DNA of 64,000 bases from an uncultured Rhodospirillaceae bacterium (GTDB lineage: Bacteria; Pseudomonadota; Alphaproteobacteria; Reyranellales; Reyranellaceae): contig CAMFGZ010000003.1 in NCBI GenBank assembly GCA_945952105.1, forward strand, positions 1 to 64,000, written 5' to 3'. This document shows, in pieces, positions 47,989-59,343 of this stretch. Each line of letters begins with the position of its first letter. Position 1 is the first letter of the stretch. The translations under genes were made by a program, and so were the position numbers. Below the pieces are notes generated by a model. The model saw only the letters and a program-made list of their open reading frames with translations. It was not told where the DNA came from and did no database searches.

Positions 47989-48252
47989 ATGGCGGACGTC
48001 TTCGAGATCATCGTCGAACCGAACACCAGGCGGCGCCGCGGACGTGCCCCGCTTTCGGAAAAGAAGCGCGCGGCGGCCTTGTTCCGGGTGTGGCATGCCG
48101 TACGTGAGATGATCGACGAGGCCCAGAGCCTTGGCGACAGCGAACTCGTGCACTTCCTGGCCGTGTCGCAGCTGCTGGTCGAGGAGCGGGTCACGATGCT
48201 GGCCAGCGGCGTGCCGGCCTTCGCAACGACGGATACGTCGCTCCCGAACTGA
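47989..48252 (+). CDS. small hypothetical protein
   Basis: An 87-residue protein, MADVFEIIVEPNTRRRRGRA then a helical EKKRAAALFRVWHAVREMIDEA and ELVHFLAVSQLLVEERVTML. A basic patch near the N terminus and two helices suggest a small nucleic-acid or protein-binding factor, but no family is recognised. It is 125 bases after the second GNAT gene; the gap holds a possible own promoter and no other gene. It is convergent with the Dpp-type permease gene. Confidence 0.6.
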   Translation: MADVFEIIVEPNTRRRRGRAPLSEKKRAAALFRVWHAVREMIDEAQSLGDSELVHFLAVSQLLVEERVTMLASGVPAFATTDTSLPN

Positions 48253-48264
48253 GTGCCGCGTCGC

Positions 48265-49152
48265 CTACTTGTGGCGGGGGTCCAGCGCATCGCGCAGGCC
48301 GTCGCCCAGCAGGTTGAACGACAGCACCGCGAAGAAGATCGCGAAGCCCGGCCAGAAGGCCATCCACGGCGCCTGGGCGATGAAGCGCTGCGCGGAGTTC
48401 AGCATGCTGCCCCAGGAGGGCGCCGGCGGCTGCTGCCCAAGGCCGAGGAAGGACAGCGCCGCCTCGGCAATGATGGCGCCTGCAATGGCGAGAGATGCCT
48501 GGACCAGCAGCGGCGGCACGATATTGGGCAGGACGTGGCGCAGCGCGATTCGCCAGTGCGGGTTGCCCACGGCACGCGCGGCCTCGACATAATCCTCGAC
48601 CTTGGCGGCGAGGGTCTGGCCGCGAGTCAGGCGAATGAAGACCGGCGTGGCCGTGACGCCGATCGCGATCATGGCATTGGTCAGGCTGGGCCCCAGGAAG
48701 GCGGCCAGGGCGATCGCCAGGATCAGGAACGGAATGGCCAGCATCGCATCGACGATGCGCGACAGGACGGCGTCGATCCAGCCGCCGGCATAGCCCGCCA
48801 GCAGACCAAGCGGCACGCCGATGCCGAGCGCGATGCCGACCGACACGAGGCCGGCGCTGAGCGAGGCGCGGGCGCCCCAGATGATGCGGGCCAGCACGTC
48901 GCGGCCGACCTCGTCGGTGCCGAGCCAGTGTGCCCAGGAGGGCGGCTTGCGCACCTGGGTGAAGCTGGTGGCGACGGGATCGTAGGGCGAGATCAGCGGC
49001 GCCAGGATCGCGACCAGGACGAACAGCACCACGACGACGAGGCCGAACATGGCGCCCTTGCGCCGTTTCAGCCGGCGCCAGGCGCGGGCCCACGGATTCT
49101 CCTCGCGGGCGTCGGTGGCGGCAGCGGCGGGGGTGACGGCGGCAACGGTCAT
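48265..49152 (-). CDS. peptide/nickel-type ABC transporter permease (DppC-like)
   Basis: A 295-residue inner-membrane permease with six hydrophobic segments, the first near residue 35. The coupling region EDYVEAARAVGNPHWRIALRHVLPN (split EDYVEAARAVGNPHW, RIALRHVLPN) is the BPD-transporter EAA motif. NPWARAWRRLKRRKGAMFGL is the typical DppC N terminus. Last gene of a six-gene minus-strand importer operon (GGT, DppD, DppF, DppA, DppB, DppC). Its start is 5 bases after the DppB stop. Confidence 0.92.
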   Translation of the reverse strand: MTVAAVTPAAAATDAREENPWARAWRRLKRRKGAMFGLVVVVLFVLVAILAPLISPYDPVATSFTQVRKPPSWAHWLGTDEVGRDVLARIIWGARASLSAGLVSVGIALGIGVPLGLLAGYAGGWIDAVLSRIVDAMLAIPFLILAIALAAFLGPSLTNAMIAIGVTATPVFIRLTRGQTLAAKVEDYVEAARAVGNPHWRIALRHVLPNIVPPLLVQASLAIAGAIIAEAALSFLGLGQQPPAPSWGSMLNSAQRFIAQAPWMAFWPGFAIFFAVLSFNLLGDGLRDALDPRHK

Positions 49153-49157
49153 GTCCG

Positions 49158-50099
49158 TCAGCCTCTCAGCCGAGGATTGACGAGCACGTAAGCCACGTCG
49201 GCCAGCAGGTTCAACACGATGTAGGTCGTGGCCGTGACCAGGACGACTCCCTGTACGACCGCATAGTCGCGGTTGAATACCGAATCGACGATCAGCTTGC
49301 CGAAGCCCGGGATGGTGAAGATCTGTTCGGTCAGCACCGCGCCCGAGAGCAGCGTGCCGAACTCGAGGGCGCCCAGCGTGATGACCGGCGTCATGGCGTT
49401 GCGCAGCGCATGCTTCAGCACGACGCGCTTTTCATAAAGGCCCTTGGCGCGGGCGGTCCGTACGTAGTCCGCCCCCATCGCCTGCAGCATGGCGCTGCGC
49501 GTGTGGCGCATCAGGACGGCGGCGATGGCGTTGCCGAGCACGAAGGCAGGCATCACGGTAGTTGCAAGGCTGGCGCGCCAATCCTCGCCCAACCGGACGT
49601 AGCCCGAGGCCGGCAGCCAGCCCAAGGTCACCGAGAAGAGGAAGATCATCAGGATGCCCAGCCAGAAGTTGGGCGTACTGAGCCCCCAGAGGGCGAAGAT
49701 GTTGGCGCCATAATCCCAGGCGGTATCCTTCTTCACCGCCGAGATGATGCCGGCCGGGATGCCGATGCCCAGCGCCACGATCAGTGCCATGGCGGCAAGC
49801 TGCAGGGTCACCGGCAGCTTCTCCGCGACCAGCGACGATACCGACGTCTTGAGGCGCATCGACTCGCCCAGGTTTCCGGAGAGCACGCCCTTGATCCAGT
49901 AGAAGTACTGGACCGGGATCGGCTCGTTCAGGCGGTACTGCTCGCGGATCTCCTCGAGCACCTTCGGGTCGCGCTCCTCTCCCGCCATGATCAGCGCCGG
50001 ATCGCCCGGCAGGAGCTGCTGCAGGCCGAAGATCAGCATCGACACCAGGATAAGCGTCGGGATGATCTGCAGCAGTCGCTGGGAGAGGAAGGTCAGCAA
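49158..50099 (-). CDS. peptide/nickel-type ABC transporter permease (DppB-like)
   Basis: A 313-residue inner-membrane permease starting MLTFLSQRLLQIIPTLILVS, the standard DppB opening, with the EAA-like loop YVRTARAKGLYEKRVVLKHALRN (split YVRTARAKGLYEKR, VVLKHALRN) and the PGFGKLIVDSVFNRDY C-terminal motif. It forms the pore with the DppC-like subunit. It starts 9 bases after the binding-protein gene stop. Confidence 0.93.
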   Translation of the reverse strand: MLTFLSQRLLQIIPTLILVSMLIFGLQQLLPGDPALIMAGEERDPKVLEEIREQYRLNEPIPVQYFYWIKGVLSGNLGESMRLKTSVSSLVAEKLPVTLQLAAMALIVALGIGIPAGIISAVKKDTAWDYGANIFALWGLSTPNFWLGILMIFLFSVTLGWLPASGYVRLGEDWRASLATTVMPAFVLGNAIAAVLMRHTRSAMLQAMGADYVRTARAKGLYEKRVVLKHALRNAMTPVITLGALEFGTLLSGAVLTEQIFTIPGFGKLIVDSVFNRDYAVVQGVVLVTATTYIVLNLLADVAYVLVNPRLRG

Positions 50100-50108
50100 G
50101 GCGCGGTC

Positions 50109-51626
50109 TTACTTCAGCTTGACGCCGACGACGCGGATCAGCCCATCCGGCATCTGCTTGTAGCCGTCCACCTTGTCGGAAAGCGCGACCAGGACGCGGC
50201 GATGGTAGAGGTACTTGATCGAGCCCTCCGGCAGGTACTTGGCGGTGATCTTCTCGTAGATCTTCTTGCGCTCGGCTGGATCGCTCTTGATGCGGGCCTC
50301 GTTGTGCCAGGCATCGACTTCCTTGTCGCAGTACCCGGAATTGTTCTGCGGCTGGCCGCAGACCTGGAAGATGTAGGAGTTGCCGTCGGGATCGCTGCGG
50401 CCCGACCAGCCGATGAGGTAGAGCTGGTATTCGCCACTTTCCGACTGCTTCAGCGAGGTCGCGAACTCCGTCACGCGGATCTTGAGGTCGAAACCGGTCT
50501 CCGCGACCATCGACTGCAGCACCTCGGCGACCTGCCGGGTCTCAGGGTTGTTCGGCACCATGAAGTCGAGCGACATGCGGCCGGTGACGCCCGCTTCCTT
50601 GAGCAGGGCCTTCGCCTTGGCGACATCCCGCTTCGGCACGGGGAAAGCCTGCTGATAGTAGGGATTCGTCGGGTTGATCCACTGGTTGCCGACGACGAAC
50701 TCGCCGTTGAAGACGACCTGGTTCAGGGCCTCGCGGTCGATCGACAGTTCGAAGGCCTGGCGGACGCGGGCGTTCTTGGCCAGCGGCGTGTCGGCCTTAG
50801 GTCCGTTGGACAGGTTGATGGTGAGGCCCTGGTAGCCGAGCTCCACCGCCGTCACGAGCTTGAGTTTCGGGTTGTCGCGCACCGTCTTGATGTCGGTCGC
50901 CAGCACGCGCTCGATCATGTCGAGGCTGCCCGAGCGAAGGTTGGCCAGGCGCACCGTCGAGTCGGTGATCGGCAGGTAGGTGATCTTGTCGATGAACACT
51001 TGGTCCTTGTTCCAGTAGTCGGCGAACTTCTCGACGACGATACGGTCCTGCTGCACACGCTCGACGAACTTGTAAGGCCCGGCGCAGACGGGCTTCAGGC
51101 CGAACTTGTCGCCCGCGGCCTCGGCGGCCTTGGGCGAGACCATCATGCCGGCGCGGTCGGTGAGCTGCGCGAGCAGGGGCGAGAAGGGCTCCTTCAGGTT
51201 GAGCCTGATTGTCGTGGGGTCGACGACGTCGATCGAATTGACCGAAGCGAGCTCGGGCCTGCGGAACGAGCCCTTCATGTTGAGGTGGCGTTCCAGGCTG
51301 TACTTCGCCGCGGCGGCGTCGAACGCCTCGCCGTCGTGGAACTTCACGCCCGGCCGCAGCTTGATGGTGACGGTCTTGCCATCGGCCGAGGTCTCGTGCG
51401 CGGTGGCGAGTTGCGGCACGACGTTGAGCTTCTCGTCGATGTCGAACAGCTTGTCGCAAATGGACGAGAAGACGATGCGGCCGACATAGGTGCGTGCCAG
51501 CGTCGGGTCGAGGACGTCGGGATCCTCTGCAAGCCCGACCCGCAGATTGCTCTGGGCTGCGGCGCTTCCGAGCGCGAGGCCCATGAACGCGGCGGCGAGC
51601 GCCATCCGGTGGAACGTCTTCTTCAT
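50109..51626 (-). CDS. peptide/nickel-type ABC transporter substrate-binding protein
   Basis: A 505-residue periplasmic receptor of the SBP_bac_5 family. Signal peptide [20 protein letters not shown], cleaved near AAAQ. The mature part has the signatures [20 protein letters not shown] and [19 protein letters not shown]. Its ATG overlaps the stop of the ATPase gene upstream (ATGA). Family members bind oligopeptides, glutathione or opines; the gamma-glutamyltransferase gene at the head of the operon makes gamma-glutamyl compounds or glutathione a reasonable guess. Confidence 0.92.
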   Translation of the reverse strand: MKKTFHRMALAAAFMGLALGSAAAQSNLRVGLAEDPDVLDPTLARTYVGRIVFSSICDKLFDIDEKLNVVPQLATAHETSADGKTVTIKLRPGVKFHDGEAFDAAAAKYSLERHLNMKGSFRRPELASVNSIDVVDPTTIRLNLKEPFSPLLAQLTDRAGMMVSPKAAEAAGDKFGLKPVCAGPYKFVERVQQDRIVVEKFADYWNKDQVFIDKITYLPITDSTVRLANLRSGSLDMIERVLATDIKTVRDNPKLKLVTAVELGYQGLTINLSNGPKADTPLAKNARVRQAFELSIDREALNQVVFNGEFVVGNQWINPTNPYYQQAFPVPKRDVAKAKALLKEAGVTGRMSLDFMVPNNPETRQVAEVLQSMVAETGFDLKIRVTEFATSLKQSESGEYQLYLIGWSGRSDPDGNSYIFQVCGQPQNNSGYCDKEVDAWHNEARIKSDPAERKKIYEKITAKYLPEGSIKYLYHRRVLVALSDKVDGYKQMPDGLIRVVGVKLK

Positions 51627-52702
51627 GTTGCCTCCGTTTGAGAAGTGACGAACGCCGCCTGAAGGCGGGCCAGTCGCAGGCGGTCTTGGTCTTGGCCGGT
51701 GCCCTCGGCGAGCAGGGGCGCAGGCGGGAATTCGGGCCACCACGGGCAGGCCGTCGAGTGGCCCGCGCCGTCGTCGACCAGTACCGGCACGTCGATCCGG
51801 CAGGACTCCCGCGCATAGCGGCAGCGCGTGTGGAAGCGGCAGCCCGGCGGCGGGTTCATCGCGCTCGGGATGTCGCCTTCCAGCAGCGCACGTTCGCGGA
51901 CCACCGTCGGGTCCGGCAAGGGCACGGCGGATAGAAGCGCGCGCGTATAGGGATGACGCGGATTGCGGAACAGCTCGTCGGTCGTCGCGGTCTCCACGAT
52001 CTTGCCGAGGTACATTACGGCGATGCGATCGGCGATGTGCTTCACGACCGCGAGATCGTGGCTGATGAAAACATAGGCGAGACCGAAGCGCGCCTGCAGC
52101 GAGCGCATCAGGTTGATGACCTGCGCCTGGATCGAGACGTCGAGCGCCGATACCGGCTCGTCGGCGACGATGAGCTGCGGCTCGACCGCGAGGGCGCGCG
52201 CGATGGCTAGGCGCTGGCGCTGGCCGCCGGAGAACTCGTGGGGATAGCGGCGCGCATGCTCGGGCCGGAGGCCCACCAGTTCGAGCAGTTCGCCCACGCG
52301 CGCGCGGCGGGCGGCATCCGACGCGGCGAGTCCGTGCAGCATCAGCGGCTCGCTCAACATGGCGCCCACGGTCATGCGCGGATTGAGCGACGCGTAAGGG
52401 TCCTGGAAGATCACCTGCATGCGCCGGCGCTGCGCGCGCATCTGAGAGTCGGAGAGGGCGAGCAGGTCCTGGCCCTCGAAGCGCACGCTGCCGTCGGTCG
52501 GTTCGAGCAGGCGCAGCACCAGCCGCCCGACCGTCGACTTGCCGCAGCCCGACTCGCCCACGATGGCCAGCGTCTCGCCGGCATCGAGATGGAAATCGAC
52601 GCCATCGACGGCGCGCACATGGCCCGACAGCCGGCCGAAGGCGCCCTGCTTGACCGGGAAGTGCTTGGCGAGGCCCTGCACCTCGAGCAGCGGTCCGCTC
52701 AT
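51623..52702 (-). CDS. peptide-type ABC transporter ATP-binding protein (DppF-like)
   Basis: A 359-residue ATPase: Walker [14 protein letters not shown], signature [16 protein letters not shown], Walker [13 protein letters not shown], and the C-terminal oligopeptide-transporter region [17 protein letters not shown] with its Cys cluster. Starts [15 protein letters not shown]. It overlaps both neighbours by four bases, so the whole set is translationally linked. Forms a heterodimer with the DppD-like subunit. Confidence 0.93.
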   Translation of the reverse strand: MSGPLLEVQGLAKHFPVKQGAFGRLSGHVRAVDGVDFHLDAGETLAIVGESGCGKSTVGRLVLRLLEPTDGSVRFEGQDLLALSDSQMRAQRRRMQVIFQDPYASLNPRMTVGAMLSEPLMLHGLAASDAARRARVGELLELVGLRPEHARRYPHEFSGGQRQRLAIARALAVEPQLIVADEPVSALDVSIQAQVINLMRSLQARFGLAYVFISHDLAVVKHIADRIAVMYLGKIVETATTDELFRNPRHPYTRALLSAVPLPDPTVVRERALLEGDIPSAMNPPPGCRFHTRCRYARESCRIDVPVLVDDGAGHSTACPWWPEFPPAPLLAEGTGQDQDRLRLARLQAAFVTSQTEAT

Positions 52703-53682
52703 ACGGCGACCTGCGAAAGCGGCGCGCGCCGGCAACGCGAGAGATGGCCCGGCGCAACCTCGACCAGCGGCGGCGGGGCAGCAAGGCACTCGGGCTCGAC
52801 GAAGGGGCAGCGCGCGGCGAAGCGGCAGCCGGCGGGCGGTCGCGTCATGTCGGGCACGCGGCCCTCGATCGAGGGCAGTCGCTCGCGCTTCTCGTCGAGG
52901 CGCGGGATCGAGCCCAGCAGGCCGACCGTATAGGGATGCTCGGGACGGGCGAAGAGATCGCGGACGGCGGCGCGCTCGACGATCTGGCCGGCGTACATCA
53001 CGGCCACATCGTCGGCCATTTCCGCCACCACGCCGAGATCGTGGGTGATCAGGATGATGGCGGTGCCGGTATCGCGACGCAGGCCACGCATCAGGTCGAG
53101 GATCTGCGCCTGGATGGTGACGTCGAGCGCCGTCGTGGGCTCGTCGGCGATCAGCAGCTGCGGGCCGCAGGCCAGCGCCATGGCGATCATGGCTCGCTGG
53201 CGCATGCCGCCCGATAGCTTGTGCGGATAATCGTCGACGCGTTTCTCGGGCGCGGAGATGCGCACCAGCTTCAGCACCTCGATGGCGCGTGCCCGGGCCG
53301 CCGCCTTGTCGAGGCCCTGATGCCGCTGGATCGCTTCGATGATCTGGTCGCCGATCGTGTAGGCCGGGTTGAGCGACGTCATCGGCTCCTGGAAGATCAT
53401 CGCCAGCCGGGCGCCGCGCAGGTCGCGGATCGCATGCGCGTCGAGCGAGAGCAGGTTGCGTCCCTCGAAGACGACCTGGCCACCGACCTTCGAGTTCTCC
53501 GGCGGCAGCAGGCCCATGATGGCAAGCGACGTGACGCTCTTGCCACATCCGGACTCGCCGACCAGGCCGAGCGTCCGACCGCGTCCCAGCGCCAGGTCGA
53601 GCCCGTCGACCGCATGGACGACACCGTCGTCCGTCGCAAAGTCGACCGTCAGCCCGCGGAGTTCGAGCAGCGCTTCGCTCAT
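52699..53682 (-). CDS. peptide-type ABC transporter ATP-binding protein (DppD-like)
   Basis: A 327-residue ATPase: Walker [14 protein letters not shown], signature [16 protein letters not shown], Walker [13 protein letters not shown], and the C-terminal [20 protein letters not shown] region with Cys residues. It begins 20 bases after the gamma-glutamyltransferase stop and overlaps the DppF-like gene. Confidence 0.93.
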   Translation of the reverse strand: MSEALLELRGLTVDFATDDGVVHAVDGLDLALGRGRTLGLVGESGCGKSVTSLAIMGLLPPENSKVGGQVVFEGRNLLSLDAHAIRDLRGARLAMIFQEPMTSLNPAYTIGDQIIEAIQRHQGLDKAAARARAIEVLKLVRISAPEKRVDDYPHKLSGGMRQRAMIAMALACGPQLLIADEPTTALDVTIQAQILDLMRGLRRDTGTAIILITHDLGVVAEMADDVAVMYAGQIVERAAVRDLFARPEHPYTVGLLGSIPRLDEKRERLPSIEGRVPDMTRPPAGCRFAARCPFVEPECLAAPPPLVEVAPGHLSRCRRAPLSQVAV

Positions 53683-53702
53683 CGGCGATCAGCAGCCCTT
53701 CA

Positions 53703-55508
53703 TCAACGACCCGCCGCGTAGCCTTGCATGCCGCGTGGATTGGCGGCGGCCTTGCGCCACGGATCGTCGCGCGTCGCGGCCGTGAGACGGCCTTCCGACC
53801 ATTCGTCGTTCACCTCGACCTCATGGCCGCGCTTCTTGAGCTCGGCGACTGTGTCCTTGGGGATGCGGCCCTCCAGCACCAGCACGCCCGGTCGCGCGGT
53901 GCGCGGCCAGAAGGAGGAGGGGAAGTGCTCGCTGTGCCACGCCGGCGCGTCGATCGCCTCCTGCAGGTTCATGTCGCAATGGACGTGGCGGAGGAAGTGC
54001 TGGGTGATCCACTGGTCCTGCTGGTCGCCGCCCGGCGATCCCCAGACCATGTACGGCTTGCCGTCGCGATGGGCCAGGGTCGGTGTGAGAGTGCTGCGCG
54101 GCCGCTTGCCCGGCGCCAGCGATCCCGGCAGGCCTTCTTCCAGCCAGAACATCTGCCCGCGTGTGCCCAGCGGGAAACCGAGTTCGGGGATGACCGGCGA
54201 GCTCTGCAGCCAACCGCCAGAGGGCGTGGCCGAGATCATGTTGCCTTCCTTGTCGATGATGTCGAAATGGACCGTATCGCCGTTGGTCTGGCCGACGCGG
54301 CCGACCGTGGGTTCGCCGGCGCCGCTCGACGCCACGCCCAGCCGCACGCCGTCGGCGCGGCGCAGTTTCACGACGCCGCCGAAGCCGTCGACCTTGCCCG
54401 GCCGCTGCTCCATCGAAGCATAGGCCGGATCGACCAACTCGCGGCGCTCGGCGTTGTAGGCGTCCGAGAGCAGCGTCTCCATCGGCACATCGACGAAAGC
54501 CGGATCGCCGTAGAAGGCCTCGCGATCGGCATAAGCCAGCTTCAGGCATTCTACCTGAAGGTGGATGAAGTCGGGGCTGGTTGGATCCATGCCGTCGAGG
54601 TCGAAGCCCTTGAGCAGGGCGAGTTGCTGCAGGACCACCGGGCCCTGCGTCCAGGTGTGCGCCTTGCAAACCGTGTACCGGCCGTAGTCGTAGGACAGCG
54701 GCGCCTCGACCGTGGCCTGCCATTTCGCCATGTCCTGGCCGGTCAGCACGCCCCGGTTGGGCTTGCCCGAAACGTCCATGACGTCCTGCGTGCGGCAGAA
54801 TTCGTCGATCGCCTCGGCGACGAAGCCCTGGCTCCAGGCCCGGCGCGCACGCTCGATCTCGGCCTCGCGGCCGCCGCCGCCGGCCTCGGCTTCCTTCAGG
54901 ATTCGGGCATAGGTGTTGCCCAGGGTGACGTTGCGGAACAGCGACATGGGCTTGGGCACGTCGCCGCCCGGCAGGAACACCGCGGCCGAGGTCTTCCAGT
55001 GATTGCGGAACTGCTCGGCGACGGTGGCGATGGTGGCCGTCGCGCGCTCGACGATGGCGTGACCGTTCAGCCAGTAGCCGATAGCCGGCGACAGCACGTC
55101 CGCGAGGCGCATCGTGCCGTAGTCGCGCAGAACCAGCATGTAGGCATCGAATGTGCCGGGAATGCAGGCGGGCAGTAGACCCGTGCCGGGGATGAGATCG
55201 AGGCCGAGACCCTTGTAGTGGGCGATCGTGGCGCCGGCTGGCATCGGTCCCTGGCCGCACACGACCTCCGTCTTGCCGCGGCGCACATCGTGCAGGATCA
55301 GCGGCGCGTCGCCGCCGGGGCCGCAGAGATGCGGTTCGACCACCTGCAGCGTGAAGGCCGTGGCGACGGCCGCGTCGAATGCATTGCCGCCCCGCTCGAG
55401 GATACCCATGCCGACCGCGGTGGCGATCCAGTGAGTGGACGTGACGACGCCGAACGTGCCGACGATTTCGGGCCGCGTGGTGAAGGTATTGGGATTGATG
55501 AGTTTCAC
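53703..55508 (-). CDS. gamma-glutamyltransferase family protein
   Basis: A 601-residue Ntn-hydrolase precursor. The N-terminal part has [20 protein letters not shown] and [18 protein letters not shown]; the autocleavage site, at the Thr in [16 protein letters not shown] (about residue 415), splits it into large and small subunits. The ETPSGG-like oxyanion region appears as [12 protein letters not shown]. Unlike periplasmic Ggt no signal peptide is evident, so it may be cytosolic. It heads a Dpp-type operon, suggesting import and then cleavage of gamma-glutamyl compounds. The family also contains acylases, so the substrate is not certain. Confidence 0.88.
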   Translation of the reverse strand: MKLINPNTFTTRPEIVGTFGVVTSTHWIATAVGMGILERGGNAFDAAVATAFTLQVVEPHLCGPGGDAPLILHDVRRGKTEVVCGQGPMPAGATIAHYKGLGLDLIPGTGLLPACIPGTFDAYMLVLRDYGTMRLADVLSPAIGYWLNGHAIVERATATIATVAEQFRNHWKTSAAVFLPGGDVPKPMSLFRNVTLGNTYARILKEAEAGGGGREAEIERARRAWSQGFVAEAIDEFCRTQDVMDVSGKPNRGVLTGQDMAKWQATVEAPLSYDYGRYTVCKAHTWTQGPVVLQQLALLKGFDLDGMDPTSPDFIHLQVECLKLAYADREAFYGDPAFVDVPMETLLSDAYNAERRELVDPAYASMEQRPGKVDGFGGVVKLRRADGVRLGVASSGAGEPTVGRVGQTNGDTVHFDIIDKEGNMISATPSGGWLQSSPVIPELGFPLGTRGQMFWLEEGLPGSLAPGKRPRSTLTPTLAHRDGKPYMVWGSPGGDQQDQWITQHFLRHVHCDMNLQEAIDAPAWHSEHFPSSFWPRTARPGVLVLEGRIPKDTVAELKKRGHEVEVNDEWSEGRLTAATRDDPWRKAAANPRGMQGYAAGR

Positions 55509-55559
55509 GGACCTCTCCTCGCGCGAACGGCGCGGGAAAGACCTTAGAGCCCGTCGCTC

Positions 55560-56441
55560 CTAGCCGCCAGAGGGCGCGGGATCGGGCAGCCGCATCCAGT
55601 CGGGAACTTCCGGCACGATGCGCGCTTCGCCGGCCAGCAAAGTGCCGCCACTCCGGGCGGCGTCGAGGCGTAACATCGCGAGCGCGCGGTCGCCCGTGCC
55701 AGACCGAAGCTCGCCGACGTCCTCGCCATCGCGCTGCACCACGGTTCCCGACTCCGGCAGCGCGCCTTCGACCTTTACCGGAAACAGCCGCTTCCTGATC
55801 AGGGCGCGGTACTTGGTGCGGGCCGTCAGCTCCTGGCCCATGTAGCAGCCTTTCTTCCAGTCGACGCCGTTCAGCTCGTCGAAGCCATTCTCGAGCAGCA
55901 GGGCCTTCTCGACCGGAAGGTCGCGGCTGCCGTCGGGAATGCCGAGCCGCAGGCGGAGGGCGTCGTAGGCGGCAAGGGGGGCCTCGCTGAAGCCGCGAGC
56001 GGAGAGCAGCTGCGCTGCCTGTCCGGCAGGCGCGGCGACACGGACTCCCAGAGCCGCGAGGCGGGGATCGGCGAACGACACCGCGCCGTCGATGCCAAGC
56101 GCCTTCGATGCCTCGTCACCAAAGGCGGCGGCGATTTCGAGCGTGGCGCCGAGGTCCTCGACGGTGACCTTGGAGCGCAGCGTGTACATCTTGAGCTTCT
56201 TCGCAAGGGCCGGCGCCCGCTCGCGCTCGGTTTCCAGGTAAAAAGTGTCCTGGCCCGCGTCGGCAACGAACATGTCATTGAGAAAACGCCCCTGCGGCGT
56301 CAGCAGCGCGGCCCAGATGGCGTGCTCCGGAGCCACTTTCCGCGTGTCGTTCGAAATCAGGCCCTGCAGGAACTCGACGCGGTCGGCACCTGCGACGGAG
56401 ATGACGCTGCGGTGGGGAAGAAGACTGAACTTGGAGGGCAT
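55560..56441 (-). CDS. ygfZ: YgfZ/GcvT-like folate-binding protein
   Basis: A 293-residue protein of the tetrahydrofolate-dependent Fe-S cluster repair family. The diagnostic KGCYMGQELTAR stands near residue 200, and DRVEFLQGLISND near the N terminus. YgfZ helps maintain certain Fe-S enzymes. The ATG at 56441 begins MPSKFSLLPHRSVISVAGA. Same strand as and 83 bases beyond the cysNC stop; there may be a separate promoter. Confidence 0.9.
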   Translation of the reverse strand: MPSKFSLLPHRSVISVAGADRVEFLQGLISNDTRKVAPEHAIWAALLTPQGRFLNDMFVADAGQDTFYLETERERAPALAKKLKMYTLRSKVTVEDLGATLEIAAAFGDEASKALGIDGAVSFADPRLAALGVRVAAPAGQAAQLLSARGFSEAPLAAYDALRLRLGIPDGSRDLPVEKALLLENGFDELNGVDWKKGCYMGQELTARTKYRALIRKRLFPVKVEGALPESGTVVQRDGEDVGELRSGTGDRALAMLRLDAARSGGTLLAGEARIVPEVPDWMRLPDPAPSGG

Positions 56442-56524
56442 GCCGCAGAGTTGGGGGCGCCCAAGGCGCTTGGCAAGCGCCTCATATCCATTGAAAAGGT
56501 ATGGCTAATCCAGAGCCGGTCCCA

Positions 56525-58378
56525 TCAGTCGAGGATGCCGCGCTGCCGCAAGGCCTGCAGCACGAGGTCGACTTCCTGCTCGACGGACATTTCCGCCGTC
56601 CGGAGATGGATGTCGGGGTTGCCGGGCGGCTCGTAGGCTGAATCCAAACCGGTGAAGTTCGCGATCTTGCCGTCACGCGCCTTGCGGTAGAGACCCTTGG
56701 GGTCGCGGCGTTCGCACTCGGCCAGGGAGGTGTCGACGAAGATTTCCAGGAATTCGTCCGCGCCCAGCCGTTCGCGCGCGAGCTGCCGCTCGGCCCGAAA
56801 GGGCGAGATGAACGATACCAGCACGATGAGGCCGGCGTCGGCCAGGAGGCGGGCAACCTCGATGACGCGCCGGATGTTCTCGACCCGGTCGGTGTCCGTG
56901 AAGCCGAGGTCGCGATTGAGGCCGTGGCGGATGTTGTCGCCGTCGAGAATGTAGGTATGGCGCCCCTGGGCCAGCAGCCGACGGTCGATCGCATCGGCGA
57001 CCGTCGATTTGCCCGAGCCGGAGAGGCCGGTGAACCAGAGCACGGCCGGCTTGTGGCCTTTGATCGCCGAGCGCGCGGAGCGGTCGGTGCTGAAGCTCTG
57101 CCAGGTCAGGTTGGCGGCGCGGCGCAGCGGGAAGCGGATCATGCCCGCGCCGACGGTACCGTTGGTGACCCGGTCGATCAGGATGAAGTTGCCGGTGTTC
57201 CGGTTGTCGGCATAGGCATCGAAGGCGGCCTGCCTGTCGAGGGCGAGGTTGGCGAAGCCGATCTGGTTGACGTCGAGCTGCTTTGCAGCGCGGCCGGCAC
57301 CGGTGTTCATGTCGAGCCGGTGCTTCAGTTCGGTCACCGTTGCCGTGTAGGTGGCCGTTCCGAGGCGCATGACATAGGGCCGCCCCGGCAGCATCGGCGC
57401 CTCGTCCAGCCATACGAGATCGGCGGCGAATTGATCGGCGATATGAGGCGGCTGCTCGCTCCCGGCGAGGAGGTCGCCGCGGGCGACATCGACTGCATCG
57501 GCCAGGGTGAGCGACACGGCCTGTCCAGCCCGAGCTTCTTCGAGATCCCCGCCGAATGTGATGATGCGGGAAACGGCGCTGCGGACGCCAGAGGGAAGAA
57601 CGGTGATCTCGTCGCCGACCCGCAGGCGTCCGGCGAGGATCGTGCCCGCGTAGGCGCGAAGACCCGCCGCGCCGCGATTTACCCATTGCACGCCGAATCG
57701 GAAGGGCTTGCTCGACGCATCGACGGTCTCGACCGTCTCGAGGAAGCGAAGCAGCGCCGGCCCATCGTACCACGGCATGGCATCGCTCTTCGCGATGACG
57801 TTATCGCCGCGAAGCGCCGAAACGGGAATGCTTGTCACATCGGCCAGGCCAAGCCGCTCGGCCATCGATGCGTAGGCCGTCACGATGTCGGCGAAGGCGC
57901 CCTGCCGGTAGTCGACAAGGTCCATCTTGTTTACAGCGAGCACGACGCGACGGATGCCCATCGTCGCCACGATCGCGCTGTGCCGCCAGGTCTGGGGGAG
58001 GAGACCCTTCGAGGCGTCCACCAGCACGATGGCGACGTCGGCCGCCGATGCGCCGGTGGCCATGTTCCGCGTGTACTGTTCATGGCCGGGCGTATCGGCC
58101 AGGATGAAGCGGCGGCGCGGTGTGGTGAAGAAGCGGTATCCGACATCGATCGTGATGCCCTGCTCTCGCTCCGCTTGCAGACCGTCGAGGAGCATGGCGT
58201 AGTCGGGAAGGCCGTTATTGCCCGCGTGCGGAATCGCGCTCCGCAGCTGATCTTCGGGAATGGCGCCTGCATCGGCCAGCAGCCGTCCGATGAGCGTACT
58301 TTTCCCGTCGTCGACGCTGCCGCAGGTGATGAGGCGGAGCAGGTCCCGATGCACCGGGCCGAATTCGGTAGCGTCCAT
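56525..58378 (-). CDS. cysNC: bifunctional sulfate adenylyltransferase subunit 1/adenylylsulfate kinase
   Basis: A 617-residue fusion. Residues 1-about 430 are CysN, an EF-Tu-like GTPase (G1 [16 protein letters not shown]3 [13 protein letters not shown]4 NKMDL) that drives APS synthesis with CysD. Residues about 440-617 are the APS kinase CysC (P-loop [15 protein letters not shown]), making PAPS. Its ATG overlaps the cysD stop by one base. With CysD and the upstream sulfotransferase gene it forms a unit that makes and uses PAPS. The linker has no obvious insertion; length is normal for the fusion. Confidence 0.94.
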   Translation of the reverse strand: MDATEFGPVHRDLLRLITCGSVDDGKSTLIGRLLADAGAIPEDQLRSAIPHAGNNGLPDYAMLLDGLQAEREQGITIDVGYRFFTTPRRRFILADTPGHEQYTRNMATGASAADVAIVLVDASKGLLPQTWRHSAIVATMGIRRVVLAVNKMDLVDYRQGAFADIVTAYASMAERLGLADVTSIPVSALRGDNVIAKSDAMPWYDGPALLRFLETVETVDASSKPFRFGVQWVNRGAAGLRAYAGTILAGRLRVGDEITVLPSGVRSAVSRIITFGGDLEEARAGQAVSLTLADAVDVARGDLLAGSEQPPHIADQFAADLVWLDEAPMLPGRPYVMRLGTATYTATVTELKHRLDMNTGAGRAAKQLDVNQIGFANLALDRQAAFDAYADNRNTGNFILIDRVTNGTVGAGMIRFPLRRAANLTWQSFSTDRSARSAIKGHKPAVLWFTGLSGSGKSTVADAIDRRLLAQGRHTYILDGDNIRHGLNRDLGFTDTDRVENIRRVIEVARLLADAGLIVLVSFISPFRAERQLARERLGADEFLEIFVDTSLAECERRDPKGLYRKARDGKIANFTGLDSAYEPPGNPDIHLRTAEMSVEQEVDLVLQALRQRGILD

Positions 58379-59343
58379 CAGAAATAGCCCTCGGCCTTGC
58401 GACGCTCCATCGAGCCGCCCGCGCCGTGATCGATGGCGCGGCCCTGGCGTTCGGACGTCCGGCCGTCGGCGAGTTCGGCGATGATGTCCTGGATCGTCGT
58501 GGCGCGGGATTCGACGGCGCCGGTGAGCGGATAGCAGCCGAGCGTGCGGAACCTGATCCAGCGCTGCTGTGGCACCTCGTTGGGCCGGAGAGGCAGGCGG
58601 GCGTCATCGACCATGATGAGCATGCCGTCGCGTTCGACGACCGGGCGTTGCGCCGCGAAATAGAGCGGCACGACCTCAATCTTCTCCTGCGCGATGTATG
58701 TCCAGACGTCCAGTTCGGTCCAGTTGGACAGCGGGAAGACACGAGCACTCTCACCCGGGCCGAGGCGGTTGTTGTAGAGTTGCCAGAGTTCCGGCTGCTG
58801 ACGGCGAGGATCCCAGCGATGGGAAGCGTTGCGCCGGGAGAATATCCTCTCCTTGGCGCGGGACGGCTCCTCGTCCCGCCGCGCGCCGCCGATTGCGGCG
58901 TCGAAGCCGTAAAGGTCCAAAGCCTGCTTGAGCGCTTCCGTCTTCATCACGTCGGTGTGCACGGCCGCGCCATGCGTAATGGGGCTGACGCCCGCCTTCA
59001 ATCCTTCCTGATTGGTGTGCACGAGAAGCTCGAGCCCGAGTTCGCGGGCCCGCCGGTCGCGGAAGGCGATCATTTCCCGGAACTTCCAGGTCGTGTCGAC
59101 GTGCAGAAGCCTGAAGGGAGGCTTGGCGGGGTGGAACGCCTTGAGGGCAAGATGGAGGAGGACCGAAGAGTCCTTGCCGATCGAGTAGAGCAGCACCGGA
59201 TTGGAGAAGACCGCAGCGGTCTCCCGCAACACATGGATGCTCTCGGCCTCCAGTTGTTCGAGGTAGGTCAACGAGACTGGCAAGCCGGCTTGTCCTTGAA
59301 TCCAGCAGGAAGACGTCAGCGCGAAGCCTGCTTCCTGCGCCAC
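58378..59343 (-). CDS. cysD: sulfate adenylyltransferase subunit 2
   Basis: A 321-residue (or shorter) catalytic subunit forming APS from ATP and sulfate. The PP-loop is [20 protein letters not shown], followed by [18 protein letters not shown] and [18 protein letters not shown]. The start is uncertain: GTG at 59343 lies within the sulfotransferase gene and gives an odd leader, whereas the family normally begins just before [15 protein letters not shown], where a TTG at 59271 could serve. Neither has a strong ribosome site, so translational coupling is likely. Operon with cysNC and the sulfotransferase. Confidence 0.92.
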   Translation of the reverse strand: MAQEAGFALTSSCWIQGQAGLPVSLTYLEQLEAESIHVLRETAAVFSNPVLLYSIGKDSSVLLHLALKAFHPAKPPFRLLHVDTTWKFREMIAFRDRRARELGLELLVHTNQEGLKAGVSPITHGAAVHTDVMKTEALKQALDLYGFDAAIGGARRDEEPSRAKERIFSRRNASHRWDPRRQQPELWQLYNNRLGPGESARVFPLSNWTELDVWTYIAQEKIEVVPLYFAAQRPVVERDGMLIMVDDARLPLRPNEVPQQRWIRFRTLGCYPLTGAVESRATTIQDIIAELADGRTSERQGRAIDHGAGGSMERRKAEGYF

